From Williamsia maris (GTDB lineage Bacteria > Actinomycetota > Actinomycetes > Mycobacteriales > Mycobacteriaceae), in the NCBI RefSeq assembly GCF_024171815.1, contig NZ_JAMTCJ010000001.1:62001-126000 (forward strand): a DNA stretch of 64,000 nucleotides. Reading direction: 5' to 3'. The notes beneath the pieces are model-generated. The model was not told the DNA's origin and did no database searches. It was given only the letters and a program-made list of their open reading frames with translations. This document shows positions 37,050 to 45,410 of the stretch, one piece after another. A program made the translations under genes and the position numbers. Position 1 is the first letter of the stretch, and every line of letters starts with the position of its first letter.

Positions 37050-38105
37050 ATGCATTCAGGAATCAGCCGCGAAACGGGGACATCTCCGATGATGAACTCG
37101 ACTCGGCCGTTGCGATCACGGCGTTTTGTGACATTTGTCATCGCAGCGATGACATCATTGTGCGTCGTCACATCCCTGTCTGCAACCGCAGCCGCGTCGC
37201 CCTCGGTCTCGACGATCGAACGCGTCGCCCGAGAAGGGCCGACCCAGTACGGCGTCTACGTGTACTCGGCGTCGATGGCGAAGACGATCAAGGTCCAGGT
37301 CCTCGTCCCCAGCGTCGCGCGCGGCCCCCGGCCGGTGCTGACGATGCTCAGCGGACTCGGCGAGGAGGACCCCACCAACAGCATGTGGCTGCGCAAGTCC
37401 GACGCGGCCACCTTCTTCCGCGACAAGAACGTCACGGTGGCCCTCCCGCTCGCGGGCAACGGCAGCTTCTACACCGACTGGCAGCGTGACGATCCGAAGC
37501 TCGGGCGCTACCGCTGGGAGACCTTCCTGACCCGCGAGCTGCCACCCCTGTTGGACAAGCAGTTCTCCGGCAACGGGATTCACGGTGTTGCCGGCCTGTC
37601 GATGGGTGCAGGTTCCGCCCTGACCCTCGCAGCGCGCAAGCCCGGGTACTTCAAGGCGGTCGGGTCCTACAGCGGCTGCTACTCGACGGCCGACATCGTC
37701 TCGCAGGGCATCCCGCGCGCCATCGTCGCGGCCTTCGGCGGCGACGCGACCAACATGTGGGGTGCGCCGAACAACCCGGCCTGGGCCGCGCACGACGTCC
37801 TGCTGCACGCCAACGGGCTCCGCGGCTCCGCCGTCTACGTCTCGGTCGGCAGCGGCCTGCCCGGGCCCTACGACGCACCGAACTACCCCGGGAACACCAA
37901 TCCCGCCGACCGCCTGATCGTGGGCGGCGCCATCGAGGCGGGCGCGAACTTCTGCACCCACCGCCTCGCCGACACGCTCGCCGCCAAGCGGATTCCGGCG
38001 ACCTTCGACTTCGAGGCGCGGGGATCGCATTCCTGGCCCTATTGGAACGACCAAATGCATCGCAGCTGGCCGACGCTTTCGCGCGGTTTGGGCGTAACCG
38101 GATAA
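37050..38105 (+). CDS. Antigen-85-like mycolyltransferase/esterase inside the glycolipid locus
   Basis: The ATG at 37050 has AAGGA six bases upstream, giving 351 residues; a second ATG pair lies at 37089. After a 24-residue polar start comes a signal segment (FVTFVIAAMTSLCVVTSL) ending near ATAAAS. The alpha/beta hydrolase domain has the nucleophile elbow GLSMGAGS (Ser184) and the catalytic His in GSHSWPYW near the C-terminus, plus the typical GGDATNMWG. Antigen 85 enzymes transfer mycolates to trehalose and arabinogalactan outside the cell; this copy could acylate the product of the surrounding locus. The upstream gap of 82 bases suggests its own promoter. Confidence 0.88.
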   Translation: MHSGISRETGTSPMMNSTRPLRSRRFVTFVIAAMTSLCVVTSLSATAAASPSVSTIERVAREGPTQYGVYVYSASMAKTIKVQVLVPSVARGPRPVLTMLSGLGEEDPTNSMWLRKSDAATFFRDKNVTVALPLAGNGSFYTDWQRDDPKLGRYRWETFLTRELPPLLDKQFSGNGIHGVAGLSMGAGSALTLAARKPGYFKAVGSYSGCYSTADIVSQGIPRAIVAAFGGDATNMWGAPNNPAWAAHDVLLHANGLRGSAVYVSVGSGLPGPYDAPNYPGNTNPADRLIVGGAIEAGANFCTHRLADTLAAKRIPATFDFEARGSHSWPYWNDQMHRSWPTLSRGLGVTG

Positions 38106-38351
38106 CAGTAAACAAAGATCTGTTGACGGATACGTAATAGGTGACAACATTTACCGACGGATGGTCACAGGCACTTGCGCACTGAGACTTTCACAGGCTA
38201 AATACTCACTCGACACCGAAAAAATCAACGGCGATCACGTTAGTGTCTGGTGTGGAGTGGAGTCCTTCGACAGGGCTGCGGAGCGGGGGCTCTGGGGGGA
38301 TCGTCAATGCGCCAGGTCAGAAATGTGCCAGGACAGTAAGGAGATCTCCCC
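38106..38351. other. AT-rich intergenic region upstream of the first A-B-C trio
   Basis: This 246-base gap is much AT-richer than the genes around it. It holds an imperfect inverted repeat AACAG/CTGTT just after the mycolyltransferase stop, a TTGACGGATACG string, a TAGTGT -10-like box near 38241, and the ribosome site AAGGAG before the ATG at 38352. It probably contains a terminator and the promoter of the acyltransferase trio. No gene is supported here. Confidence 0.45.
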
Positions 38352-39866
38352 ATGGAGTACACCGAGCTCGCCGACTATCCACTCCCGGCCGGAACGGTCA
38401 CCGAGTGGACGCCGGCCGCCGATGACCACGACTGGGCCGACGACGACCGCCGACTGTCCTACGTCCACCTCGAGCACGCACGCCGCGCCCACGAGGTCGG
38501 CGACGAGTGGTACAGCCAGTGGATCGGCACCGCGTTCACGATCGACCACCCGCTCTGCGCCGACGCCATGGCCGCGACCCTGCAGCGCTGGTTCGCCCGG
38601 CACGAGGCGTTCCGCTCGACGGTGACCCGGCACCCCGATGTGGACGCCAACCACCTCGAGGACGAGTTCGGACGCCGCATCATCGCCGCCGACAAGGTGA
38701 GCATCGCGATCGCACGGGACGAGGAGCCCTCGACCAGCAGCGCGGTCTACGAGCGCATCAACGAGCTGTTCAACACCCGCATCAGCCCGCTGGCCTGGCC
38801 GCACTGCCTGGTCACGACGGTCGAGCCCGAGGACACCCCGGGATCGTTCCTGCTGGTGTTCGGCGCCGACCACACCGTCATGGACGCCTACACGCAGGTG
38901 TTCGCGATCAAGGAGCTCACGCGGCTCTACGAGTCGGCACTGCTGGGCCACGACGACTCCCTCGCCACCTTCGGCAGCTACCTCGACTTCAGCCACGCCG
39001 AGCGGGCCAGCGGTGCCCGTCTGGCCGCCGACACCGTCGAGGTCACCCGGTGGGCGAACTTCCTGCAGGCGCACTCCGACGCCACGTCGATCACGCAGCC
39101 GGACCCGATGCCCGCGTTCCCGCGTGCGCTGCCGGCGTCGCAGTCCCAGGTCGGTCCGCTCACCCGGGTCGAGACCACCCATTCACGCTTCCAGGGCAGT
39201 CTGTCGACCTGGCTGCTCGACGCCGAGCAGACCGAGCGGTTCCACCGCGCCTCCAAGGCGGCGGGCGCGAACATGGCCGCAGGCATCTACACCGCACTGT
39301 CGATCACCACGCACCGACTCTCGGGCACCGGGGACCTGCGCTTCATCAGTCCCGTGCACACCCGGACCGAGCTGCAGTGGGGCGAGGCCGCCGGATGGTT
39401 CGTCGGCCTGATCCCGGTCCACCTGCGTCCGGGGGCCGCACGCACCTTCTCCGAGGCCATCGGCCCGGTCGCCGAGTGCGCACGTGAGTACAAGGACCTG
39501 GGCACCGTGCCGTTCCACCCGATCGCCGACCTGATCGGGCACCGCACCCCGCCGCAGTTCGTCGTCTCCTACATCGACCTCCGCGGTGCCGAGGGCGCCG
39601 ACCAGTGGGACACCCACGACGCCCGCGTGCTCCGCAGTGCCTGCGCGTCGTCGGACGAGGTCTACTTCTGGATCAACCGGATCCCGACGGGCACCAACCT
39701 CTCGGCCCGGTTCCCCAGCCACCACCCCGGCGCCAACGACGTGCACCGGTTCCTGCGCACCTTCAACGATGTACTCCTCGAGATCGTCGAGGCCGGTGAC
39801 ACCGGATTCGACGTCGAGACCGCGATGTCTGCCCCGGGAGGGCAACCGGGCGGCCTCACGTCGTGA
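38352..39866 (+). CDS. PapA-like condensation-fold acyltransferase, class A copy 1
   Basis: 504 residues, starting at an ATG with AAGGAG eight bases upstream. It begins MEYTELADYPLPAGTVTEW, nearly identical to class A copy 2 at 50027. The active-site motif is DHTVMDAY with His174 and Asp178; the first His of the usual HHxxxDG is Asp and the Gly is Ala. Other landmarks are RRLSY, PVHTRTELQW, AGWFVGLIPV, SYIDLR and EVYFWINR. Mycobacterial PapA proteins of this kind esterify trehalose or diols with acyl chains. No carrier-protein or adenylation domain is fused, so this is not an NRPS. It overlaps the class B gene by four bases. Confidence 0.85.
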   Translation: MEYTELADYPLPAGTVTEWTPAADDHDWADDDRRLSYVHLEHARRAHEVGDEWYSQWIGTAFTIDHPLCADAMAATLQRWFARHEAFRSTVTRHPDVDANHLEDEFGRRIIAADKVSIAIARDEEPSTSSAVYERINELFNTRISPLAWPHCLVTTVEPEDTPGSFLLVFGADHTVMDAYTQVFAIKELTRLYESALLGHDDSLATFGSYLDFSHAERASGARLAADTVEVTRWANFLQAHSDATSITQPDPMPAFPRALPASQSQVGPLTRVETTHSRFQGSLSTWLLDAEQTERFHRASKAAGANMAAGIYTALSITTHRLSGTGDLRFISPVHTRTELQWGEAAGWFVGLIPVHLRPGAARTFSEAIGPVAECAREYKDLGTVPFHPIADLIGHRTPPQFVVSYIDLRGAEGADQWDTHDARVLRSACASSDEVYFWINRIPTGTNLSARFPSHHPGANDVHRFLRTFNDVLLEIVEAGDTGFDVETAMSAPGGQPGGLTS

Positions 39867-41278
39867 TCGCGGGCACGCTGCAGGGGTGGGATCCCGCGGC
39901 AGGCGAACTCGTCGAGTGGCGACTCCGGGACGGCGATGCCGTCGCCGCGAGCGCACCGACACACCCGGTGGGTCCCTCGTTCCTTCAGCGTGACCACCTC
40001 GTCGCGGCGACGGCCAAGCGCGCCACCGGCGCACCGCACCGTGCCGTGGTGATGATGGTGACCGACATCGACGAGCCACTGGACCGTGCGGCCATGCGAG
40101 CGGCGATCACCGGTTTCGTCCGTGCCCACGACGAGGTCCGTAGCTTCTTCGAGGTGTCGGACGACGCCATCGTCCGGCGGGTCGCCGACCCCGACAGCAT
40201 CGAGTTCGACACCGTCGGCACCGGGCCGTCCGGCGATCACGCCACGCTCATCGACCGTCTGCACACCCGCATCGACTCCGAGGCGGTCCACGACCGACTG
40301 CCCGGGGTCGTCTTCGGTGCGGTCGACGCCGGTGACTCGTTCGGGTTCTACGTCGTGTCCGATCACTCGCACACCGACGGGACCGCGTCCATCGGTGCCC
40401 TCGGCGAGCTCTTCGAGCGGTACCGGGCGCATCGAAACGGCACCGCCGCACACCTTCTCGCCGCAGGCAGCCATCTCGACTACATCGCCGACGAATACGC
40501 CCGGGCCGCGCAGGTGTCGCCCGACGACCCGCGGGTCGAGACGTGGCGGTCGATCCTCGCCGACCACGGACGGACCGTGCCGCGATCCAAGCTCGACCTG
40601 GGTCTGACGGGACCGGGCACCCTCGACGCGATCGCCATCGACCGTCCCCTCGCCTCCGCCGACGCGACCGCCGCATGCGAGCGTCGCGCGCGGGCACTGG
40701 GCGGTTCGCTGCTCGGCCTCCTGTTCGCCGCGCTGGCCCGGGCGGAGTACGAGATCACCGGCGACCCCGCCTATTTCACGTCTACGGTCCTCTCCACCCG
40801 CGATCCGGAACTCCCCGGCACACAGGGATGGCTGTGCACCTTCGCGCCCGTGGCCTTCCGGGCCGACGCCGGTGACGACTTCGACGATCTCGTACTGATC
40901 GCCTCCGACGCGGTGCGCCGCACCCGTGACCTCAAAGCCGTTCCGGTGCATGCGGTGCTGGGACTGCTCGCCGCGCAGGGCGAATTCGTCCCGGACGACG
41001 GGAGCCCACAGATGGTGTCCTACCTCGACTTCCGGCGACTCGCCGACGAGACCTCGCCGGAGATCGCGGGCGGTCAGGTCATCCCGGGCGTCGGCCGCAC
41101 CCGCAACGCCAACCTCTGGATCAACCGGAACAGCGACGGTCTCCGTCTGCTGTCACACCTGCCCGACACCGCCGCCGCCCGCGCCTCGGTGACCGAACTC
41201 CACGACCGCGTCGGTGCCGTTCTCGCCGAACACGCCTCGCGCGCCGACCTCGTGCCGACCACGGTGGGTGACCGATGA
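39863..41278 (+). CDS. PapA-like condensation-fold acyltransferase, class B copy 1
   Basis: The 471-residue protein starts at GTG, overlapping the class A stop (GTGA). The active-site motif is DHSHTDGT with His168 and Asp172, retaining the Gly. It has SFLQRDHL near the start, which matches SFLQENHL in class B copy 2, and SYLDFRRL near the end. Where classes A and C have PxHTR, it has VLSTRDPEL, followed by GWLCTFAPV. It overlaps the class C gene by four bases, so all three proteins should be made in fixed proportion, perhaps as one complex or acting in sequence on one acceptor. The substrate is unknown. Confidence 0.83.
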   Translation: MIAGTLQGWDPAAGELVEWRLRDGDAVAASAPTHPVGPSFLQRDHLVAATAKRATGAPHRAVVMMVTDIDEPLDRAAMRAAITGFVRAHDEVRSFFEVSDDAIVRRVADPDSIEFDTVGTGPSGDHATLIDRLHTRIDSEAVHDRLPGVVFGAVDAGDSFGFYVVSDHSHTDGTASIGALGELFERYRAHRNGTAAHLLAAGSHLDYIADEYARAAQVSPDDPRVETWRSILADHGRTVPRSKLDLGLTGPGTLDAIAIDRPLASADATAACERRARALGGSLLGLLFAALARAEYEITGDPAYFTSTVLSTRDPELPGTQGWLCTFAPVAFRADAGDDFDDLVLIASDAVRRTRDLKAVPVHAVLGLLAAQGEFVPDDGSPQMVSYLDFRRLADETSPEIAGGQVIPGVGRTRNANLWINRNSDGLRLLSHLPDTAAARASVTELHDRVGAVLAEHASRADLVPTTVGDR

Positions 41279-42621
41279 AACTGACCACCTTCGCCAACCT
41301 CGACGTCCCGGCCGGACGTCTGCACCGGTGGGCGACAACGGCCTCGGGTGTCGCGGTCCGGCACGCCACCGGTCCGTCAGAGAACGAGCGGTTCCACCTC
41401 GACGCGGTCGCCGACGGCGCCTCGGGCTGGCTTGCCGTCACCTTCGACATCGACTCGCCCGCACCGGATCTCGTGGCCGTGCAGCATGCGTTCGAGACCG
41501 TTCTGGACCACCATGAGGTGCTGCGCGCGCACTTCGTCACCGACGATGACGGCGACGTGCGCCGACTGCTGCACGCACCCGGCGGTCTGACGGTGTCGGC
41601 GGCGGAGACCGTCGAACACGTCGACGCCGCGACCTGCAAAGAACTCATCTCCTCGACCATCGTGGACGGGTGCACCGCACTGTCCCCCGCCTCGCACGTC
41701 CTCGCCGCACTCGAACACGGCGACACCACGACGATCATCTGCGCGTTCGACCACTGTTACGTCGACGCGCACTCCCTCGCCGTGATCGCCGAGGACCTCA
41801 CCGACGCCTACCGCGGCGAGGCCCTGCGTCCGGCCGGTAGTTTCCTCGAGCACCAGGCCGCCGAGGCGTGCGGCGAGTTGTCCGACAGCGACGCCCGGAT
41901 CGTCGGCTGGAACGACTTCCTGTCCGCCACCGACTGGCACGTCCCGGAGTTCCCCATCGATCTCGGGGTGGCCGAGGGCGAGTTCGCGGCCGCACGCATC
42001 CACGTCGAGACCGTCCTGTCGGCCGAGGACGCCGCGACGTTCTCCGCGTCCGCCGCCGAGCGCGGGATCCGCTTCTACCCTGCCCTGTTGGCCTGTCTGG
42101 CGTTGGCCACCCGCGATCTCGGCGGTCCGGAGAAGCTGCCGTTGATCCTGCCGGTGCACACCCGGCGTACCGACACCTGGTCGCGGTCGGTCGGCTGGTT
42201 CGTCGCGAACGCGCCACTGGTCCTCGACGCGTCGAACGATCTCGTCTCGGCGATGCGGTCGGCCACCGATGCCCTGGCCGCGGCCCTGCCACTCGCCGAG
42301 GTGGACCTGACCACGGTGTACGGCACGTTCGGGCACCGGTTGCGCAAGACCCGGCACGACGTGTTCATGGTGTCGTACCTGGACTACCGGCGTTTCGACG
42401 GACTGCCGACGATGAACGTCCACCACGTCTCGAGCGACGGCCGCGCCGACACGTTGCAGCTCTGGTTCTGGCGGGACGAGAACGGCGTGCACCTGCGCGC
42501 CCGTTTCCCCGACACCGAGACCGCCGCGACGGTGGTGCACACGCTGGTCGACGACCTGATCCGGATCGCCACCGATCAGCTGCGGCACGGTCACGCGTCG
42601 CTGCTCACCTCACCCGTCTGA
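41275..42621 (+). CDS. PapA-like condensation-fold acyltransferase, class C copy 1
   Basis: 448 residues from an ATG overlapping the class B stop. It starts with FANLDVPAGRLHRW and has the active-site motif DHCYVDAH with His160 and Asp164 (Ala in place of Gly). PVHTRRTDTW, VGWFVANAPL and SYLDYRRF are the other family landmarks. Class C copy 2 at 52964 shares the same pattern (DHAHVDAY, MHTRRSRLW, SYIDYRRL). It closes the first A-B-C trio and converges with the D2 gene across 28 bases. Confidence 0.83.
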   Translation: MKLTTFANLDVPAGRLHRWATTASGVAVRHATGPSENERFHLDAVADGASGWLAVTFDIDSPAPDLVAVQHAFETVLDHHEVLRAHFVTDDDGDVRRLLHAPGGLTVSAAETVEHVDAATCKELISSTIVDGCTALSPASHVLAALEHGDTTTIICAFDHCYVDAHSLAVIAEDLTDAYRGEALRPAGSFLEHQAAEACGELSDSDARIVGWNDFLSATDWHVPEFPIDLGVAEGEFAAARIHVETVLSAEDAATFSASAAERGIRFYPALLACLALATRDLGGPEKLPLILPVHTRRTDTWSRSVGWFVANAPLVLDASNDLVSAMRSATDALAAALPLAEVDLTTVYGTFGHRLRKTRHDVFMVSYLDYRRFDGLPTMNVHHVSSDGRADTLQLWFWRDENGVHLRARFPDTETAATVVHTLVDDLIRIATDQLRHGHASLLTSPV

Positions 42622-42649
42622 GCCCGGACCGCCGGACACGTCAGCCGCC

Positions 42650-44005
42650 TCACCAGGCCGAGTGCGACAGGCCCCAGCGGTCGAGTTCGGCGGTGATGTC
42701 GCGGTGCAGTGCGTCCGCGTCGCCGAAATGGTCGGGGTCGATGCCGAAGAAGGCGACGCTGACCTTGTCGCCGTACTCGACCGCCCACGCTGCCAGGGCC
42801 GGGCCCTTCTCACGGCGCACCTGAGCCGGCTGCCCCTGCATGAGGGCGCGGATGACGAACGATTCCGCGGTGACCCCACCGATGTCGAGTGCCGTCGCCG
42901 GCGCCTCCCCGAGGTTGGACACCGTCGTGTCCGGGCCGACGAGCTTCGCCATCAGCCGACCGATGACCGCCGACGGAAGCAGACGCACGATCGGCTGGAC
43001 GTTGTCGGCGACCTGCCGGTCGCCGGAGTTCGCATAGTCGACGAAGGCCTGCTTGCTCAGGGCCCTGATCCCGCCGAGTCCCACCTCCGGCCCGATGGCA
43101 CCCGGGACCCGGATCCACACTCCCCCGGAGGCATTCGCACGATCGTCGTCGTCACCCTCGCGTTTGCTCACCGCGATGCACACGCGCAGGACACCGTCGG
43201 TCACCTGGATCCCGGCCCGCTGGACGAGTCCGCCGATGACACCGGTGAACAGACTGTTCGAGGTCCCGCCGAACTCCGCCGCCCGCGCCGCCCATTCCGC
43301 ACGATCGAGGTCGTAGATCGCCAGGGTCGGTTCCGGGGCGGGATCGTGTGCGGCGACCGGAGTCGCCACCGGCGGCGGGGCGGTGACCGGTTCGGGCTTC
43401 GACGGCGGGTCGGTCGCACCCCGGCGCGCGGCGAGAGCGGCCCCGGCGATGACGGCCACCGACCGCGCAGCGGCGACGATCTGACCGGCCGCGTCGGTCA
43501 GATCGGCTCGGAGACCGGCCGACCCGGTGGTCACGGCCGCCGGCGGCAACGGGTTCGTCGAGCTGTGTGCGTGTGCCGCCGCGAGCGCACGGTAGATGCC
43601 CTGGCCGTCCGAGGTCATGTGCGAGACCAGCAGCGAGACCACACACCGGCCGGCGGAGGTGGGTGCGGCGTCGAGTTGCCAGCCGTACCCCGACGTCGGG
43701 TCGAGACGGGTCGTGCGCACGCGGGCGTCGAACCAGTCGGAGGTCGACGAGTCCTCCACCGGGTCGGTGGCGAGGCGCGGCTGCGGCGAGGAGTCGCACC
43801 GCACCCACCGTGCCCGCGCGAACGGCACCCGGGCATCGACCACCCGGCGTGCGAGGATCCCCTGCGCCAGTTGATCGTTGAGGTCGTGCAGCGCCACCGA
43901 ACCGGGGTCGGCGGGCAGGATCCAGCAGTACTGGATCGGCGCGGACATCCCGAAGAGCCTCTCCGCCAACAGGTATGACTCGTCGTTGCCCGTTACGCGA
44001 TACAC
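42650..44005 (-). CDS. WS/DGAT-like acyltransferase D2 (DDRANA family)
   Basis: The 451-residue protein starts at GTG 44005, six bases after a TAGTGT box, suggesting a leaderless message. The active-site motif is SHMTSDGQG with His129 and Asp133, followed by NSLFTGVIGGLV, DDDRANASGGVW and TTVSNLG. It ends with a conserved LDRWGLSHSAW-like tail (compare ARWSLTPREW in D1). A Pro-rich stretch (EPVTAPPPVATPV) sits in the linker. It belongs with D1 and D3. It lies 43 bases after D3 on the same strand. Likely transfers acyl chains to the locus product. Confidence 0.75.
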   Translation of the reverse strand: MYRVTGNDESYLLAERLFGMSAPIQYCWILPADPGSVALHDLNDQLAQGILARRVVDARVPFARARWVRCDSSPQPRLATDPVEDSSTSDWFDARVRTTRLDPTSGYGWQLDAAPTSAGRCVVSLLVSHMTSDGQGIYRALAAAHAHSSTNPLPPAAVTTGSAGLRADLTDAAGQIVAAARSVAVIAGAALAARRGATDPPSKPEPVTAPPPVATPVAAHDPAPEPTLAIYDLDRAEWAARAAEFGGTSNSLFTGVIGGLVQRAGIQVTDGVLRVCIAVSKREGDDDDRANASGGVWIRVPGAIGPEVGLGGIRALSKQAFVDYANSGDRQVADNVQPIVRLLPSAVIGRLMAKLVGPDTTVSNLGEAPATALDIGGVTAESFVIRALMQGQPAQVRREKGPALAAWAVEYGDKVSVAFFGIDPDHFGDADALHRDITAELDRWGLSHSAW

Positions 44006-44048
44006 CCGCTCGACACTAGTTGCCCTGGCGTATCACCGCAGCGCGTGA

Positions 44049-45371
44049 TCACCGGATGCGATGAACGACACCCCACGCGTCGAGTTCGGCGGCGATGCCC
44101 GCCCGCAGCTGCGAGGCGTCGGCGAAGGCGGTCGCGTCGAAGGCGGCGACCGAGAAGGTCAGCGTGTCGCCCACCTGCACCGACCACGACTGCAACCCGT
44201 CGCCGAACCGGTGGTGCCGGTCGGGGTCCACCCCCTGGGCGTCGCCGCGGAACGCCACCGACGAGGCAGTCTTCCGGCCGATGCGGGCCACCTCGGGTCC
44301 GAAGACGCCCAGGTTCGAGGTCATCACGTCGGGCATCCCGTCACCCGCGGTCGCGACCTTCGCCACCACCGAGACCGGCAGCACGTTCATCAGGGGTCGC
44401 AGGTGCATCATCGCGGGTCGCGTTCCCGCGGCCAGACGTTCGTAGGCCTGCTTGCAGAGTCGTCGCAGGGCGGTCAGATCTCCCCCTGCGGTGGCCTCGT
44501 CGAGGACCATCACCGACACCCCCGCCGTGGCGTTCGCACGGTCGTCGCCCTCGGCTCGCTGGCTGACCGGTATCCCCACCTTGACGGGCTCGTCCGCCGG
44601 GAGGTGCCCCGCAGCGCGCAGCGCACCGGTGATGACCGCCACGAACAGGATGTTCGCCGTGCCGTGGTGGCGTCGGGCCACCTGCTCCCACTCCGCCGCG
44701 GACACCGAGACGACGGCCCAGCTGGTGTGTGCCCGTGGGGACCGTTCGTGCATGGGCGCACGCACGGCCCGGATCGGGGCACCCGGACCGTCGTCGGCTC
44801 GCGACATGAGCGCACCGGTCACTGCCCTGGTGACGCCGACCCCGGCCTGCGACACGACCGTGGCCACGTCGCCGAGGTCGGCGAGCAGTGCGCGCCCGGT
44901 GGCGACCGGCATCGGATCCGCCGAACCACCCGGTGTCGCGGCCGCAACCGCGGCGGCCACCATCCCGCGTCCGTCGGCGACCAGGTGCAGCGCGGTCAAC
45001 GACACGACGAACCCGCCGTCGGCGGTCGGGGTCCCGCGCAGCCGCCACGTCGAGCCGGTCACCGGGTCGAGTGTGACGGTCTCGAGTTCCGCGTCGGCCC
45101 ACGTCTCGATCCCGTCGGACGCGATCGGCCGTGTGTCGATGACCACATCGGGCGTCTCGGGTGAGTGCGACCACCGCGGACGGGCGATCGGCACCGACGG
45201 CAGCACCACCCGGCGGTTGAGGGAGCCGGTGCCGAGTGCGGCGTTCATCCGGGCCAGGTCCCCCGCGTCGACCACGTCGTCGAACGTCCACACCAGCTGC
45301 AGCACCACCGACCAGTCGAAGGCACGGTTGACGAACCAGTAAGTCATGTCCTGGGTTTCGAGACGCCGCAT
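44049..45371 (-). CDS. WS/DGAT-like acyltransferase D3 (DDRANA family)
   Basis: I place the start at ATG 45371, seven bases after a TATGCT -10-like box (leaderless); ATG 45383 and 45347 are alternatives. The much longer in-frame extension is a shadow of the divergent glycosyltransferase gene. The 440-residue protein has ALHLVADGRG with His129 and Asp133, ANILFVAVITGAL, GDDRANATAGVSV and MTSNLGVFG. It pairs divergently with the Gtf copy 2, whereas D1 pairs tandemly with Gtf copy 1, which supports a shared job of D and Gtf proteins. Confidence 0.75.
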   Translation of the reverse strand: MRRLETQDMTYWFVNRAFDWSVVLQLVWTFDDVVDAGDLARMNAALGTGSLNRRVVLPSVPIARPRWSHSPETPDVVIDTRPIASDGIETWADAELETVTLDPVTGSTWRLRGTPTADGGFVVSLTALHLVADGRGMVAAAVAAATPGGSADPMPVATGRALLADLGDVATVVSQAGVGVTRAVTGALMSRADDGPGAPIRAVRAPMHERSPRAHTSWAVVSVSAAEWEQVARRHHGTANILFVAVITGALRAAGHLPADEPVKVGIPVSQRAEGDDRANATAGVSVMVLDEATAGGDLTALRRLCKQAYERLAAGTRPAMMHLRPLMNVLPVSVVAKVATAGDGMPDVMTSNLGVFGPEVARIGRKTASSVAFRGDAQGVDPDRHHRFGDGLQSWSVQVGDTLTFSVAAFDATAFADASQLRAGIAAELDAWGVVHRIR

Positions 45372-45410
45372 GGTCCCGAGCATAGGGCCGGGACCATTAC
45401 GGTGTTGTCC
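45372..45410. promoter_or_regulatory. Compact divergent promoter between D3 and Gtf copy 2
   Basis: Only 39 bases separate the two starts. The minus strand has TATGCT (45384-45379) close to the D3 ATG; the plus strand has CATTACGGT a few bases before the Gtf ATG. Both genes are probably leaderless, and their promoters must overlap, so they are likely co-regulated. Confidence 0.4.
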
